NCBI GenBank assembly: GCA_023461075.1
Contig: JAEWNY010000111.1
Location: 1 to 16,599 of the forward strand
DNA: 16,599 nucleotides
Source: Pseudomonadota bacterium
Lineage (GTDB): Bacteria; Pseudomonadota; Gammaproteobacteria; Xanthomonadales; Xanthomonadaceae
Direction: 5' to 3'
Positions 7,165 through 14,492 of this stretch are shown here, piece by piece; the stretch's first letter is position 1; every line of letters starts with the position of its first letter. Below the pieces are notes generated by a model that saw nothing but the letters and a program-made list of their open reading frames with translations, was not told the DNA's origin and ran no database searches. The translations under genes and the position numbers were made by a program.

Positions 7165-7712
7165 GCCTCGCGCTCGTAGCGCGGGAAGCGCCGGGCGATG
7201 TCGCTGCCGGTGAAGTCGCCGATCCAGCCGTCGGGATTGGTGAAGAAGCGGATCGCGACGAATTCCGGCGCCTCGCCCATGTCGAACCAGTGGGTGGTGT
7301 TGTCCGGCACCGAGATCAGGTCGCCTTTTTCGCACAGGACTTCGTAGACCTTGCCATCGACATGCAGCGAGAACAGGCCGCTACCGTCGACGAAGAAGCG
7401 CACCTCGCCTTCCTTGTGCGTGTGTTCCTCGAGGAACTTGGCGCGCATCGCCTCGCGTTGCGGGTTGTCCGGCGCGATGCTGACGACGTCGACGCTGTTG
7501 AAGCCGTTTTCCGCGACCAGCGCATCGATGTCGCCGCGGTAGGCCTCCATGATCGCTTCCGGGCTGTCGCCGGCCTTGACTGGCGCGGCGGCCTGCCATT
7601 GCTCGAAGCGCACGCCGATCTCCGCCAGTTCGGTGGCGATCGCGGTGTGCTCGCGGGTTTCCAGCAGCACCTGCCCACCGTCGTCTTCATTGAACACGCG
7701 CAAACGGCTCAT
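7161..7712 (-). CDS. mtnD: Acireductone dioxygenase (ARD)
   Basis: Cupin metalloenzyme, 183 residues, cytoplasmic. With Fe(II) it converts the acireductone made by MtnC to 4-methylthio-2-oxobutanoate (the methionine precursor) plus formate; with Ni(II) it gives an off-pathway product and CO. The metal ligands are His97, His99 and Glu103 in HTHKEGEVRFF and His141 in NTTHWFDMG, matching the one-residue-shifted numbering of the Klebsiella enzyme. The start at 7712 (MSRLRVFNEDD) is supported by a GGAG eight bases upstream and by overlap with the mtnB stop (ATGA). An upstream in-frame start near 7844 would lie within mtnB and adds nothing conserved. Confidence 0.96.
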   Translation of the reverse strand: MSRLRVFNEDDGGQVLLETREHTAIATELAEIGVRFEQWQAAAPVKAGDSPEAIMEAYRGDIDALVAENGFNSVDVVSIAPDNPQREAMRAKFLEEHTHKEGEVRFFVDGSGLFSLHVDGKVYEVLCEKGDLISVPDNTTHWFDMGEAPEFVAIRFFTNPDGWIGDFTGSDIARRFPRYEREA

Positions 7713-8347
7713 CGCTTCAGCTCCAGCATCTTCAGCTCGCAGGCGAGCAGGAATTCGAACGCCTCCAGGTGGCGACGCGCCTCGGCCATGTCGCGGCCCC
7801 AGGCATAAAGGCCGTGGCCTTCGATCAGGTAGCCCCACAGGCATTGCCCGTCGAGCGCGGCTTCGACTTTCGCCGCCAGCTCGACCATGTCCTGGGTGTT
7901 GGCGAATACCGGCACGTCCATCGCGTCATCATGCGTGGTGTTGCCGGCAAAGGCTTTCTGCAGCTCGTAGTCCTCGAACCGCACGTGGCCCTGCGGCGCG
8001 AACAACCGCGAGGCGACGGTCTGCACCAGCGAGTGGGTGTGCAGCACGCAGCCGATTTCGGGAAAACGCTTGTACAACTGGGTGTGCAGCAGGGTTTCGG
8101 CGGAAGGACGCAGCTCGGTGGCGACCGGCCGGCCCTCGAAGTCGATGACCATGATGTCGGACTCGGTCAATCGGGTCTTGTTGCGCCCGGACACGGTGAT
8201 CGCGGCGTGGCGCTCATCCAGCCGCATCGAGAAATTGCTGCTGGTGGCGGGCGTCCAGCCGGCATGGCCGAGCTCGCGGATATTGGTGATCAATTCACCG
8301 GCGAGGTGGCGCAGGCGGGTCGGATCGTAGGGCAGGGCTGCATTCAT
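7709..8347 (-). CDS. mtnB: Methylthioribulose-1-phosphate dehydratase
   Basis: Zinc enzyme of the class II aldolase/adducin fold, 212 residues. It dehydrates 5-methylthioribulose-1-phosphate to the diketo compound used by MtnC. Visible are ATSSNFSMR (35-43), SGRNKTRLTESD, the catalytic-acid region PSAETLLHTQLY (Glu84), the zinc histidines in VLHTHSLVQT (His103, His105) and EGHGLYAWG (His178). It is the first gene of the operon and is followed by mtnD and mtnC with 4-base overlaps. mtnA and mtnP, needed to make its substrate, are not in the window. The start at 8347 gives MNAALPYDP. No Shine-Dalgarno sequence precedes it, but a -10-like hexamer lies six bases upstream, so the transcript may be leaderless. 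Confidence 0.96.
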   Translation of the reverse strand: MNAALPYDPTRLRHLAGELITNIRELGHAGWTPATSSNFSMRLDERHAAITVSGRNKTRLTESDIMVIDFEGRPVATELRPSAETLLHTQLYKRFPEIGCVLHTHSLVQTVASRLFAPQGHVRFEDYELQKAFAGNTTHDDAMDVPVFANTQDMVELAAKVEAALDGQCLWGYLIEGHGLYAWGRDMAEARRHLEAFEFLLACELKMLELKR

Positions 8348-8353
8348 CCGGCG

Positions 8354-8359
8354 AGTGTA
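8354..8359 (-). promoter_or_regulatory. Possible -10 element of mtnBDC, leaderless type
   Basis: On the minus strand TACACT is followed by six bases (CGCCGG) and then the mtnB ATG. This is the same spacing as GATAAT before the phosphoesterase ATG. A TTGCCG at 8380-8385 is 20 bp upstream, longer than the ideal 17, so the -35 assignment is doubtful. Confidence 0.45.
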
Positions 8360-8416
8360 GCGAATCGCCGGTGAGCTTTCGGCAACGACCGCGCTTCCTC
8401 GCAAGCCGCGTCACCC

Positions 8417-8449
8417 AAAAGGAAACGGCGCGGGATTCCGCGCCGTTTC
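8417..8449 (-). terminator. Intrinsic terminator after the amino-acid permease
   Basis: On the minus strand a perfect 12-bp stem (8438-8449 with 8422-8433, four-base loop 8434-8437) is followed by CTTTTGGG. It lies about 20 bp past the permease stop and separates it from mtnB. A second inverted repeat encloses it: CGCAAGCC at 8400-8407 with GGCTTGCG at 8451-8458. Confidence 0.8.
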
Positions 8450-8470
8450 GGGCTTGCGTGGATCGTTCGG

Positions 8471-10015
8471 TCAGGCCTGCGGGCCTTCGTGGAATGGCGG
8501 CTCCGGGTCGATCTTGGGTCCGCCTTCCGGGCCGGTGATGCCGCGGGCCAGGTCGCTGTTGCGGTAGCCATACAGCGCATAGATGATCAGGCCGATGATC
8601 GCCCAGCCGAAGAACAGCGCGATCGTGTACATCGACAGGTTGACGAACAGCAGCAGGCAGCCGGCGATCGCCAGCGGGCAGACGATCCAGGCCATCGGGG
8701 TGCGGAACGGACGATGCCGGTTGGGCTCCCGCTTGCGCAGGATCAGCACCGCGGCGGACACGGCGATGAAGGCGAACAACGTGCCGGAGTTGGAGATGTC
8801 GGCGAGGATGCCGACCGGGAACAGCGCCGCGAAGAACGCCACGAACACGCCGGTGATGATGGTGATGACGTGCGGGGTGTGGTACTTCGGGTGCACCTTG
8901 GACAGCTTCTCCGGCAGCAGGCCATCGCGCGACATGGTGAAGAAGATGCGGGTCTGGCCGTAGATCATCATCAGGATCACCGACGGCAGCGCCAGCGCGG
9001 CGGCCATGCCGATGGCATTGCCCCAACCGGCGAAGCCGAGCACCTTCAGCACGTGGGCCAGCGGCTCCTTGGAGCAGACCAGCGCATCGGGATTGGTCGC
9101 GGCGCAGGCGGCGGCCATTTCCGGGGTGCCCGGATGGATGGCCATCCCGGCGGCATCGAGCATCGGCTGCGAGCCGATCGCACCGACCGCGCCGTAGCTG
9201 ACAAGCATGTAGAACACGGTGCAGACCAGCAGCGAGCCGATCAGGCCGATCGGGATGTTGCGGTTCGGGTTCTTGGTTTCCTCCGCCGCGGTCGAGACCG
9301 CATCGAAGCCGACGTAGGCGAAGAAGATCGAAGCGGCCGCGCCGAGCACGCCGACGCCACCCATCGGGCTGCCCCAGCCGGTCGGGAAGAACGGCTCGAA
9401 GTTGCTGTCCTGCACCGCCGGGATCGCGATGAAGATGAAGGCCGTGAGCGCGATGACCTTGATCAGCACCAGCACCGCATTGACCTTGGCCGACTTGGAG
9501 GTACCGATGACCAGCAGGCCGGTCACCACCAGCGCGATGCCGAAGGCGAGCAGGTTGAAGGCGCCGCCGTCCATCGGACCGGTCTTGAGCGCGCGCGGCA
9601 ATTCCACGCCCGCGCTGGTGAGCAGGCCATTCATGTAGCCCGACCAACCGACCGATACCGCGCCGGCTGCGACCGCGTATTCGAGCACCAATGCCCAGCC
9701 GACGACCCAGGCGAGTCCTTCGCCCATCACGCCATAGGTATAGGTGTAGGCCGACCCGGAAACAGGCACCATCGATGCGAGTTCGGAGTAGGCCAGCGCG
9801 GCCAGCGCGCAGACGATGGCGGCGATGACGAAGGCGAACATCATCGCCGGGCCTGCCTTCTGGCCTGCCTCGGCGGTCAGCACGAAGATGCCGGTACCGA
9901 TGATGGCGCCGATGCCGAGCATGGTGAGCTGGAAGGCACCGAGCTGGCGCTTGAGCGCTTTCTTCTCGGCGGTTTCAAGGATCTTGTCGAGTGGCTTGAC
10001 GCGCTGGAACAGCAT
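8471..10015 (-). CDS. APC-superfamily amino-acid permease, cationic amino-acid transporter type
   Basis: Inner-membrane amino-acid transporter of 514 residues with about 12 or more hydrophobic helices. The substrate-binding helix-1 motif GAIIGTGIF is at 36-44, preceded by the amphipathic KKALKRQLGAFQLTMLGIG segment. The helix-6 signature reads FFAYVGFDAVSTAAEETKNP, and the loop after helix 8 contains GQTRIFFTMSRDGLLP. These features match the YfnA/CAT branch of bacterial APC permeases; the substrate cannot be read from the sequence. The region after helix 7 has a longer loop with three cysteines (AACAATNPDALVCSK and earlier). The start at 10015 (MLFQRVKPLDK) is fixed by GGGGAGA five bases upstream. 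It has its own promoter (10074-10102) and terminator, so it is probably monocistronic. Confidence 0.93.
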   Translation of the reverse strand: MLFQRVKPLDKILETAEKKALKRQLGAFQLTMLGIGAIIGTGIFVLTAEAGQKAGPAMMFAFVIAAIVCALAALAYSELASMVPVSGSAYTYTYGVMGEGLAWVVGWALVLEYAVAAGAVSVGWSGYMNGLLTSAGVELPRALKTGPMDGGAFNLLAFGIALVVTGLLVIGTSKSAKVNAVLVLIKVIALTAFIFIAIPAVQDSNFEPFFPTGWGSPMGGVGVLGAAASIFFAYVGFDAVSTAAEETKNPNRNIPIGLIGSLLVCTVFYMLVSYGAVGAIGSQPMLDAAGMAIHPGTPEMAAACAATNPDALVCSKEPLAHVLKVLGFAGWGNAIGMAAALALPSVILMMIYGQTRIFFTMSRDGLLPEKLSKVHPKYHTPHVITIITGVFVAFFAALFPVGILADISNSGTLFAFIAVSAAVLILRKREPNRHRPFRTPMAWIVCPLAIAGCLLLFVNLSMYTIALFFGWAIIGLIIYALYGYRNSDLARGITGPEGGPKIDPEPPFHEGPQA

Positions 10016-10020
10016 CGTGT

Positions 10021-10027
10021 TCTCCCC
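10021..10027 (-). promoter_or_regulatory. Strong ribosome binding site of the permease
   Basis: GGGGAGA on the minus strand lies five bases before the ATG at 10015 and decides that start over upstream in-frame codons. Together with the hutH site it is among the clearest Shine-Dalgarno sequences in the window. Confidence 0.8.
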
Positions 10028-10073
10028 GGGCAATGCGGTTGGATGGAATGCCCGAATCGACGAGCAGCCGCGA

Positions 10074-10102
10074 ACATAACCGGCCCACGCCCCGCGGCAC
10101 AA
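10074..10102 (-). promoter_or_regulatory. Probable sigma-70 promoter of the permease
   Basis: On the minus strand TTGTGC (10097-10102) and TTATGT (10074-10079) are separated by exactly 17 bp. This predicts a 5' leader of about 50 bases. No promoter as good was seen for the divergent Nudix gene. Confidence 0.55.
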
Positions 10103-10130
10103 GGGCAACAGGTCACGCCCGGCTTGAATT

Positions 10131-10157
10131 CGCCGGTGATGCAATGCAGCATCGGCG
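10131..10157. repeat. Imperfect dyad before the Nudix gene
   Basis: CGCC (10131-10134) and GATGC (10138-10142) pair with GCATC (10149-10153) and GGCG (10154-10157), with a three-base bulge on the left arm and the loop AATGCA. It ends one base before the preferred Nudix ATG at 10159. It could be an operator or an mRNA hairpin covering the start; chance is also possible. Confidence 0.25.
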
Positions 10158-10158
10158 C

Positions 10159-10719
10159 ATGAACAGGCCTTCGCGTCTCCGCGAGCAACTCGAGCATTGG
10201 CGACAAGCGCAGTTGGATATCGACGGCGACACCGATGCGGATGCTCCGTTCGCCGAGTTGGCGGAAGAAGGCGCCATCGCCTACACGCGCGAACGGCTGC
10301 AGGGCCATTTCACCGGCTCAAGCTCGCTGGTCTCGGGCGATGGCCGACGCGTGCTGCTCACCCATCACCGCAAGTTGGGCCGCTGGCTGCAGCTCGGTGG
10401 CCATGCCGATGGCGATGAAGACCTGGCCCGAGTCGCGCTGCGCGAGGCTGAAGAGGAGTCCGGACTGCGCGGACTGCGCGTGGAGCCGGAGATCTTCGAT
10501 CTGGATGGGCACTGGAACCCGCAGCGCCGCGAGGTGCCCGGCCACTGGCATTACGACGTGCGCTTCGTCGTGCATGCCGAAGGCAGCGAGGTGTTCGCGG
10601 TCAGCGAGGAATCGCTCGATCTGGCCTGGCGCGACATCGAAGAGATGGCAGACGATGAATCGATGGATGCCTCGTTGCGAAGGATGGCGAGGCGCTGGTT
10701 GCAGCGCCGGTCGCCTTGA
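10159..10719 (+). CDS. Nudix hydrolase
   Basis: Mg-dependent hydrolase of a nucleoside diphosphate linked to another moiety; 186 residues, cytoplasmic. A perfect Nudix box (GX5EX7REUXEEXGU) runs from Gly81 to Leu103: GHADGDE, then seven residues, then REAEEESGL. The N-terminal 50 residues form a helical segment (LREQLEHWRQ) with an acidic stretch (DIDGDTDADAPF) ahead of the fold. The WLQLGGHADG and GHWHYDVRFVV segments are typical of a common bacterial Nudix subgroup of unknown substrate. The start is uncertain: ATG 10159 (MNRPSRLREQ) is preferred, ATG 10144 is five codons longer, and neither has a clear Shine-Dalgarno. The 97 bp between its stop and the convergent serA hold only a short CCGGCA/TGCCGG repeat (10783-10801) with no T-run. 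Confidence 0.93.
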   Translation: MNRPSRLREQLEHWRQAQLDIDGDTDADAPFAELAEEGAIAYTRERLQGHFTGSSSLVSGDGRRVLLTHHRKLGRWLQLGGHADGDEDLARVALREAEEESGLRGLRVEPEIFDLDGHWNPQRREVPGHWHYDVRFVVHAEGSEVFAVSEESLDLAWRDIEEMADDESMDASLRRMARRWLQRRSP

Positions 10720-10816
10720 TCGCCGGTTGAAGCGTCGGCCGCCGGGCGAGTCCGGCGCTGCCGGCCCTGATGATCGCTGACGCCGGCACCGCGCTTGCCG
10801 GTTACCTCAAGCCTCC

Positions 10817-12079
10817 TCAGTACAGCACCCGCGTCCGCAGGGTGCCTTCGATCGCATCGAGAGCTTCGCGCAGGCGGCTGGCCTGTTCGCGGGTCGAAGC
10901 CGCATCGATCACCACGTACCCCACGTCCGGATCGGTACGCAGGTACTGTCCGTCGATGTTGATGCCGCGCGTGGAGAACACGTCATTGATCGCCGCGAGC
11001 ACGCCCGGCACGTTGCGGTGGATATGCAGGAAGCGATGGCTGCCGGCGTGGCCGGGCAGGGTGACCTCGGGGAAGTTCACCGCCGAGAGCGTGCTGCCGT
11101 TGTCGCTGTATCGGACAAGCTTGGCCGCCACTTCCGCGCCGATGTTGTCCTGCGCCTCCAGCGTGCTGCCGCCGATGTGCGGGGTCAGGATGACGTTATC
11201 CAGCCCGCACAAGGGCGAGACGAACGCATCGGCATTGCCCTCGGGCTCGAGCGGGAACACGTCGACCGCCGCGCCGCCGATCCGCCCGTTCCTCAACGCG
11301 TCGGCCAACGCATCGATATCGACCACGGTGCCGCGCGAGGCGTTGATGAGGTGCGCGCCGCGCTTCATTTTCGCCAGCTCTTCCGCGCCGATCATCTGAC
11401 GGGTCGCCGGCGTTTCCGGCACGTGCAGGGTGACGACGTCGCTCGTCGCCAGCAGCGCATCGAGGCTGCCGCCGTGGCGCGCGTTGCCGAGGGCCAGCTT
11501 GGTCTCGACGTCGTGGTAGATGACGTGCATGCCGAGGGCTTCGGCCATCACTCCGACCTGGGTGCCGATGTGGCCATAACCGACGATGCCGAGCGTCTTG
11601 CCGCGGATCTCGTGGCTGCCGGCGGCGGACTTGGACCAGCCGCCGCGATGGCATTGCGCGGATTTGGCCGGGATGCCGCGCATCAGCATGATGATCTCCG
11701 CGATCACCAGCTCGGCCACGCTGCGGGTGTTGGAGTACGGCGCGTTGAACACCGGCACGCCGGCGCGCTTGGCGCTGGCCAGGTCGATCTGGTTCGTGCC
11801 GATGCAGAACGCGCCGACCGCGATCAACTTCTTCGCTTCGGCCAGCGCTTCGGCATCGAGTCGGGTGCGCGAGCGGATCCCGACGATGTGCGCGTCGCCC
11901 AGTTCGCGGCGCAGATCATCGATGGCCAGCGCCTTGTCGAAGCGGCGGATGTGGCTGTAGCCGGCATCGCTGAAAGCCTGCGCGGCGGTGGCGCTGATGC
12001 CTTCGAGCAGCAGCACGCGGATGTCGGATTTCGGAAAGGAAGTGGGGGCCACGGCGAGCGGGTCGGTTTGACGTTGCAT
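10817..12079 (-). CDS. serA: D-3-phosphoglycerate dehydrogenase with ACT domain
   Basis: Oxidises 3-phosphoglycerate to 3-phosphohydroxypyruvate, the first step of serine synthesis. It has 420 residues and closely follows E. coli SerA (410). The NAD-binding motif is GYGHIG (167-172). The catalytic residues are Arg249 (INASRGT), Glu278 (LEPE) and His301 (TPHIGGST), each nine positions from the E. coli numbers. The C-terminal ACT domain (about 350-420) keeps His354, Asn356 and Asn374, the equivalents of the E. coli serine-binding residues, so inhibition by L-serine is predicted. E. coli SerA can also reduce 2-oxoglutarate to D-2-hydroxyglutarate, which gives meaning to the divergent dehydrogenase 28 bp away. 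The start at 12079 (MQRQTDP) fits family length; the next in-frame option is a GTG nine codons in. No clear Shine-Dalgarno. A TATGCT at 12083-12088 on the minus strand is a possible -10. Confidence 0.96.
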   Translation of the reverse strand: MQRQTDPLAVAPTSFPKSDIRVLLLEGISATAAQAFSDAGYSHIRRFDKALAIDDLRRELGDAHIVGIRSRTRLDAEALAEAKKLIAVGAFCIGTNQIDLASAKRAGVPVFNAPYSNTRSVAELVIAEIIMLMRGIPAKSAQCHRGGWSKSAAGSHEIRGKTLGIVGYGHIGTQVGVMAEALGMHVIYHDVETKLALGNARHGGSLDALLATSDVVTLHVPETPATRQMIGAEELAKMKRGAHLINASRGTVVDIDALADALRNGRIGGAAVDVFPLEPEGNADAFVSPLCGLDNVILTPHIGGSTLEAQDNIGAEVAAKLVRYSDNGSTLSAVNFPEVTLPGHAGSHRFLHIHRNVPGVLAAINDVFSTRGINIDGQYLRTDPDVGYVVIDAASTREQASRLREALDAIEGTLRTRVLY

Positions 12080-12107
12080 CGCAGCATACTGCGTTAGGCT
12101 AGCCCGC
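12080..12107. promoter_or_regulatory. 28-bp divergent promoter region of serA and the FAD dehydrogenase
   Basis: The two start codons are separated by only 28 bp. Candidate -10 hexamers are TATGCT on the minus strand (12083-12088) and TAGGCT on the plus strand (12095-12100), so any -35 boxes must lie inside the opposite gene. No good -35 was recognised for either. Neither gene has a clear Shine-Dalgarno, and the plus-strand -10 lies seven bases from its ATG, again suggesting a leaderless or near-leaderless mRNA. Confidence 0.4.
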
Positions 12108-13493
12108 ATGAGCACGAACGCCCTCGACGATCTGCGTGCCGCCTTGCCGGGGTTGCGCCTGCTGACCGACGCGACCGATCTGGAGCATTACGGCCGCGAC
12201 TGGACCCGCCGCTGGACGCCGGCGCCACTGGCGATCGCGTTGCCGGCCCATGTCGATGAAGTCGCGGCGATCGTGCGCTGGGCGCGCGCGGCCGGCATCG
12301 GCATCGTGCCCTCGGGCGGGCGCACCGGCCTGTCCGGGGGCGCGGTCGCGGCGAACGGCGAGCTGGTGTTGAGTCTTGAGCGCATGAACAAGGTGCTCGG
12401 CTTCGATCCGGTCGATCGCCTGCTGCATGTCGAGGCCGGAATCGCGCTGGAGAGGGTGCACGACGCGGCGCGCGCGCATGGCCTGCAGTATCCGGTCGAT
12501 TTCGCCGCGCGTGGCAGTTGCACGATCGGCGGCAACATTGCCACCAATGCCGGCGGTATCCGTGTGCTGCGGCATGGCAATACCCGCGAGTGGATCGCCG
12601 GCCTGACCGTGGTGACCGGCGCGGGCGAGGTGCTGCGGCTCAACAACGGACTGGTCAAGAATTCCAGCGGCTACGACCTGCGACATCTGATGATTGCCAG
12701 CGAAGGCACGCTCGGCATCGTGGTCGAGGCGATGCTGAAACTCACCGATCCAGCGCCGCCGACGCGGGTGATGTTGCTGGCCTTGCCGGATTTCGATGCG
12801 GTGCTGCGTGCGTTCTCGGCCCTGCGTGCAGGCCTGCGGCTGGAGGCCTTCGAATTCTTCACCGACCTGGCGTTGGGCCACGTGGTCGCGCATGGCGCGC
12901 AGCCGCCGTTCGATGAAACCTACCCATTCTATGCGGTGGTTGAGACCGCGCACGAAGTCGATGCCGACGAGGCGGCGATGCTCTCGCTGTTCGAGCGGGG
13001 GCTCACGGATGGCTGGGCCGTCGATGGGGTGATCGCCGGCAGTGATGCGCAGGCGGCCGCGCTGTGGCGCTTGCGCGAAGGGATCACCGAATCGCTGGCG
13101 GACTACATGCCGTACAAGAACGACGTGGCCTTGCGGATTTCCGCGCTGCCGGCCTTCCTGCAAGAAGCCGAGGCGCTGATCGGCGGCGAATACCCGCACT
13201 TCGAAGTCGTCTGGTTCGGCCACATCGGCGATGGCAACCTGCACATCAACGTGCTCAAGCCGGGCGAGATGGCGCAGGCCGACTTCGTGCGCGATTGCGA
13301 ACGGGTGACCCAACTGTTGGCGGAGCTGCTGGCCAGGCACGGCGGCAGCATCTCCGCCGAGCACGGCATCGGTCTGGTCAAGAAGCCTTACCTGCAAGGC
13401 ACCCGGAGCGCTGCGGAAATCGAGGCGATGCGCGGGATCAAGCGCGCCATCGATCCGGACGGGATCATGAACCCGGGCAAGTTGTTCGACTGA
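12108..13493 (+). CDS. FAD-linked 2-hydroxyacid dehydrogenase, probably D-2-hydroxyglutarate dehydrogenase
   Basis: 461 residues. The N-terminal PCMH-type FAD-binding domain shows VPSGGRTGLSGGAV (67-80) and GSCTIGGNIATNAGG (136-150). The C-terminal FAD-oxidase cap domain shows YKNDVALRISALP, WFGHIGDGNLHIN (His372, His379) and SAEHGIGLVKK (Glu418); the two histidines and the glutamate correspond to the metal ligands of the D-2-hydroxyglutarate/D-lactate dehydrogenase group. The length and the pairing with serA favour D-2-hydroxyglutarate over D-lactate or glycolate. It would oxidise the D-2-hydroxyglutarate formed by SerA back to 2-oxoglutarate and pass electrons to the respiratory chain, probably through electron-transfer flavoprotein as reported for Pseudomonas. 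Its 3' end is nine bases from a convergent GNAT gene. The fold is certain; the exact substrate is inferred. Confidence 0.87.
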   Translation: MSTNALDDLRAALPGLRLLTDATDLEHYGRDWTRRWTPAPLAIALPAHVDEVAAIVRWARAAGIGIVPSGGRTGLSGGAVAANGELVLSLERMNKVLGFDPVDRLLHVEAGIALERVHDAARAHGLQYPVDFAARGSCTIGGNIATNAGGIRVLRHGNTREWIAGLTVVTGAGEVLRLNNGLVKNSSGYDLRHLMIASEGTLGIVVEAMLKLTDPAPPTRVMLLALPDFDAVLRAFSALRAGLRLEAFEFFTDLALGHVVAHGAQPPFDETYPFYAVVETAHEVDADEAAMLSLFERGLTDGWAVDGVIAGSDAQAAALWRLREGITESLADYMPYKNDVALRISALPAFLQEAEALIGGEYPHFEVVWFGHIGDGNLHINVLKPGEMAQADFVRDCERVTQLLAELLARHGGSISAEHGIGLVKKPYLQGTRSAAEIEAMRGIKRAIDPDGIMNPGKLFD

Positions 13494-13502
13494 TCGCGGC
13501 CC

Positions 13503-14099
13503 CTAGCGCGGGATATCGGCCAGTCGCGCATCCAACGCGTCCCGGATCGCCGGCCACTCGCTGTCCAGTATCGAGTAGGCGACGGTGTCGCGCAGCGAGC
13601 CATCCTTCTGCCGCTTGTGCTGGCGGATCACGCCGTCCTTCCTCGCGCCGAGCCGTTCGATCGCCGCCTGCGAGCGCAGGTTCTCGTGGCTGGTGTGGAA
13701 ATACACCGTGCGCATCCCGCGCTCGTCGAAGGCGTGGCCGAGCAGCAGTCGCTTGCAGGCGGTGTTGACGTGGGTACGCTGCAGCGACGCACCGTACCAG
13801 GTGTAGCCGATCGCGCAGGTCGGCACTTCGTAATCGATGTCGTAAAGTCGCGTGCTGCCGACCACACGGCCATCAACGATGACTGCATACGGTTGCATCA
13901 GGCCCGAATGCTGGCCGGCAAGGGCTTTGGCGATGTAGCGCTCGGCCTCCTCGATGCCGGGGCCGGGCGCGCTGGTGTAGTGCAGCTTCCACAACTCGCC
14001 GTCGCTGCTGGCTTCCAGCAATGCTTCGGCATGCGCGAGCACCAGCGGCTCGAGCGTGATGCCCCAACCCGCAAGCGACGTGGACGGCATCTCGCTCAT
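13503..14099 (-). CDS. GNAT N-acetyltransferase, RimJ/RimL-like
   Basis: Acetyl-CoA-dependent acetyltransferase of 198 residues. The fold is recognised from GITLEPLVLAHAEAL at the N-terminus, AVIVDGRVVGSTRLYDID (core strands), IGYTWYGASLQRTHVNTACK (acetyl-CoA-binding region), FHTSHENLRSQAAIERLGA and the closing HKRQKDGSLRDTVAYSILDSEWP. The last elements are typical of the RimJ/RimL-like branch that often modifies N-terminal or small-molecule amines; the substrate is unknown. The ATG overlaps the stop of the lipoprotein gene by four bases, so it ends the five-gene minus-strand run. No terminator was seen in the nine bases before the convergent dehydrogenase stop. Confidence 0.92.
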   Translation of the reverse strand: MSEMPSTSLAGWGITLEPLVLAHAEALLEASSDGELWKLHYTSAPGPGIEEAERYIAKALAGQHSGLMQPYAVIVDGRVVGSTRLYDIDYEVPTCAIGYTWYGASLQRTHVNTACKRLLLGHAFDERGMRTVYFHTSHENLRSQAAIERLGARKDGVIRQHKRQKDGSLRDTVAYSILDSEWPAIRDALDARLADIPR

Positions 14100-14488
14100 G
14101 GCGATGTCGCCGGTGCGTCGAACGGCTTTTCCGCCAGCAACACGCTGCCGATGGTGTCATCGGCCTGGTACTTGCGGATCAGCGACTTCCACACCGAGGC
14201 ATCGCCGCCGGTGCACATCGCATCCGCGAGTGCGGCGCTGCCGGCTGCTTCGCTACGGAAATGCCGGCACATGCGCTGCTTGAGGATGTAGTCACGCACG
14301 TCCTGCGGCAGTGTCTCGACCGCCACTTCGCTGCCGGTGCCGGTGACTGCCGGGGCTGGCTTGGGCGTCGCGGATTCTTCGGGCGGCGCAGGTAGCGGCA
14401 CCGACTGGCGCGCGGCGGGCGCCGGCGTCGGCGCGGTACAGGCGGCCAGCCACAAGGCGGCGGCCAGCATCGACATCGACCCCAGCAT
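14096..14488 (-). CDS. Small predicted lipoprotein, function unknown
   Basis: 130 residues. A lipoprotein signal is visible: a short hydrophobic stretch (MSMLAAALWLAAC) with lipobox LAAC and acylated Cys17. A proline/alanine-rich linker (about 18-52) would let the domain reach away from the membrane. The mature part (about 54-122) is helical-looking, starting LPQDVRDYILKQ, and has a pair of cysteines at 74 and 92 that could form a disulfide. I do not recognise the domain. The start at 14488 is supported by GGAG (minus strand, 14496-14499) seven bases upstream; the frame is open further upstream but inside efpL. It lies four bases after efpL and overlaps the GNAT start. Membrane choice (inner or outer) is not clear. 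Confidence 0.78.
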   Translation of the reverse strand: MLGSMSMLAAALWLAACTAPTPAPAARQSVPLPAPPEESATPKPAPAVTGTGSEVAVETLPQDVRDYILKQRMCRHFRSEAAGSAALADAMCTGGDASVWKSLIRKYQADDTIGSVLLAEKPFDAPATSP

Positions 14489-14492
14489 CGGC

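Noticed and set aside
7713..7844. N-terminal extension of mtnD into mtnB
   Set aside because: The ATG at 7712 has GGAG upstream and gives the normal ARD N-terminus; the extension is the out-of-frame shadow of mtnB.
8489..10162. A 557-codon plus-strand frame opposite the permease
   Set aside because: Charged, repetitive composition (many D, R, H, Q, G) is typical of the reverse complement of a membrane-protein gene. The permease on the other strand has clear motifs, ribosome binding site, promoter and terminator.
10720..10816. Terminator between the convergent Nudix and serA genes
   Set aside because: Only a 6-bp stem (CCGGCA/TGCCGG, 10783-10801) is present with no T-run on either strand, so an intrinsic terminator cannot be supported.
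11018..12097. Long open frames opposite serA (plus strand) and opposite the FAD dehydrogenase (minus strand, 12099-13397)
   Set aside because: Both are antisense to genes with complete catalytic motifs and show no domain-like content.
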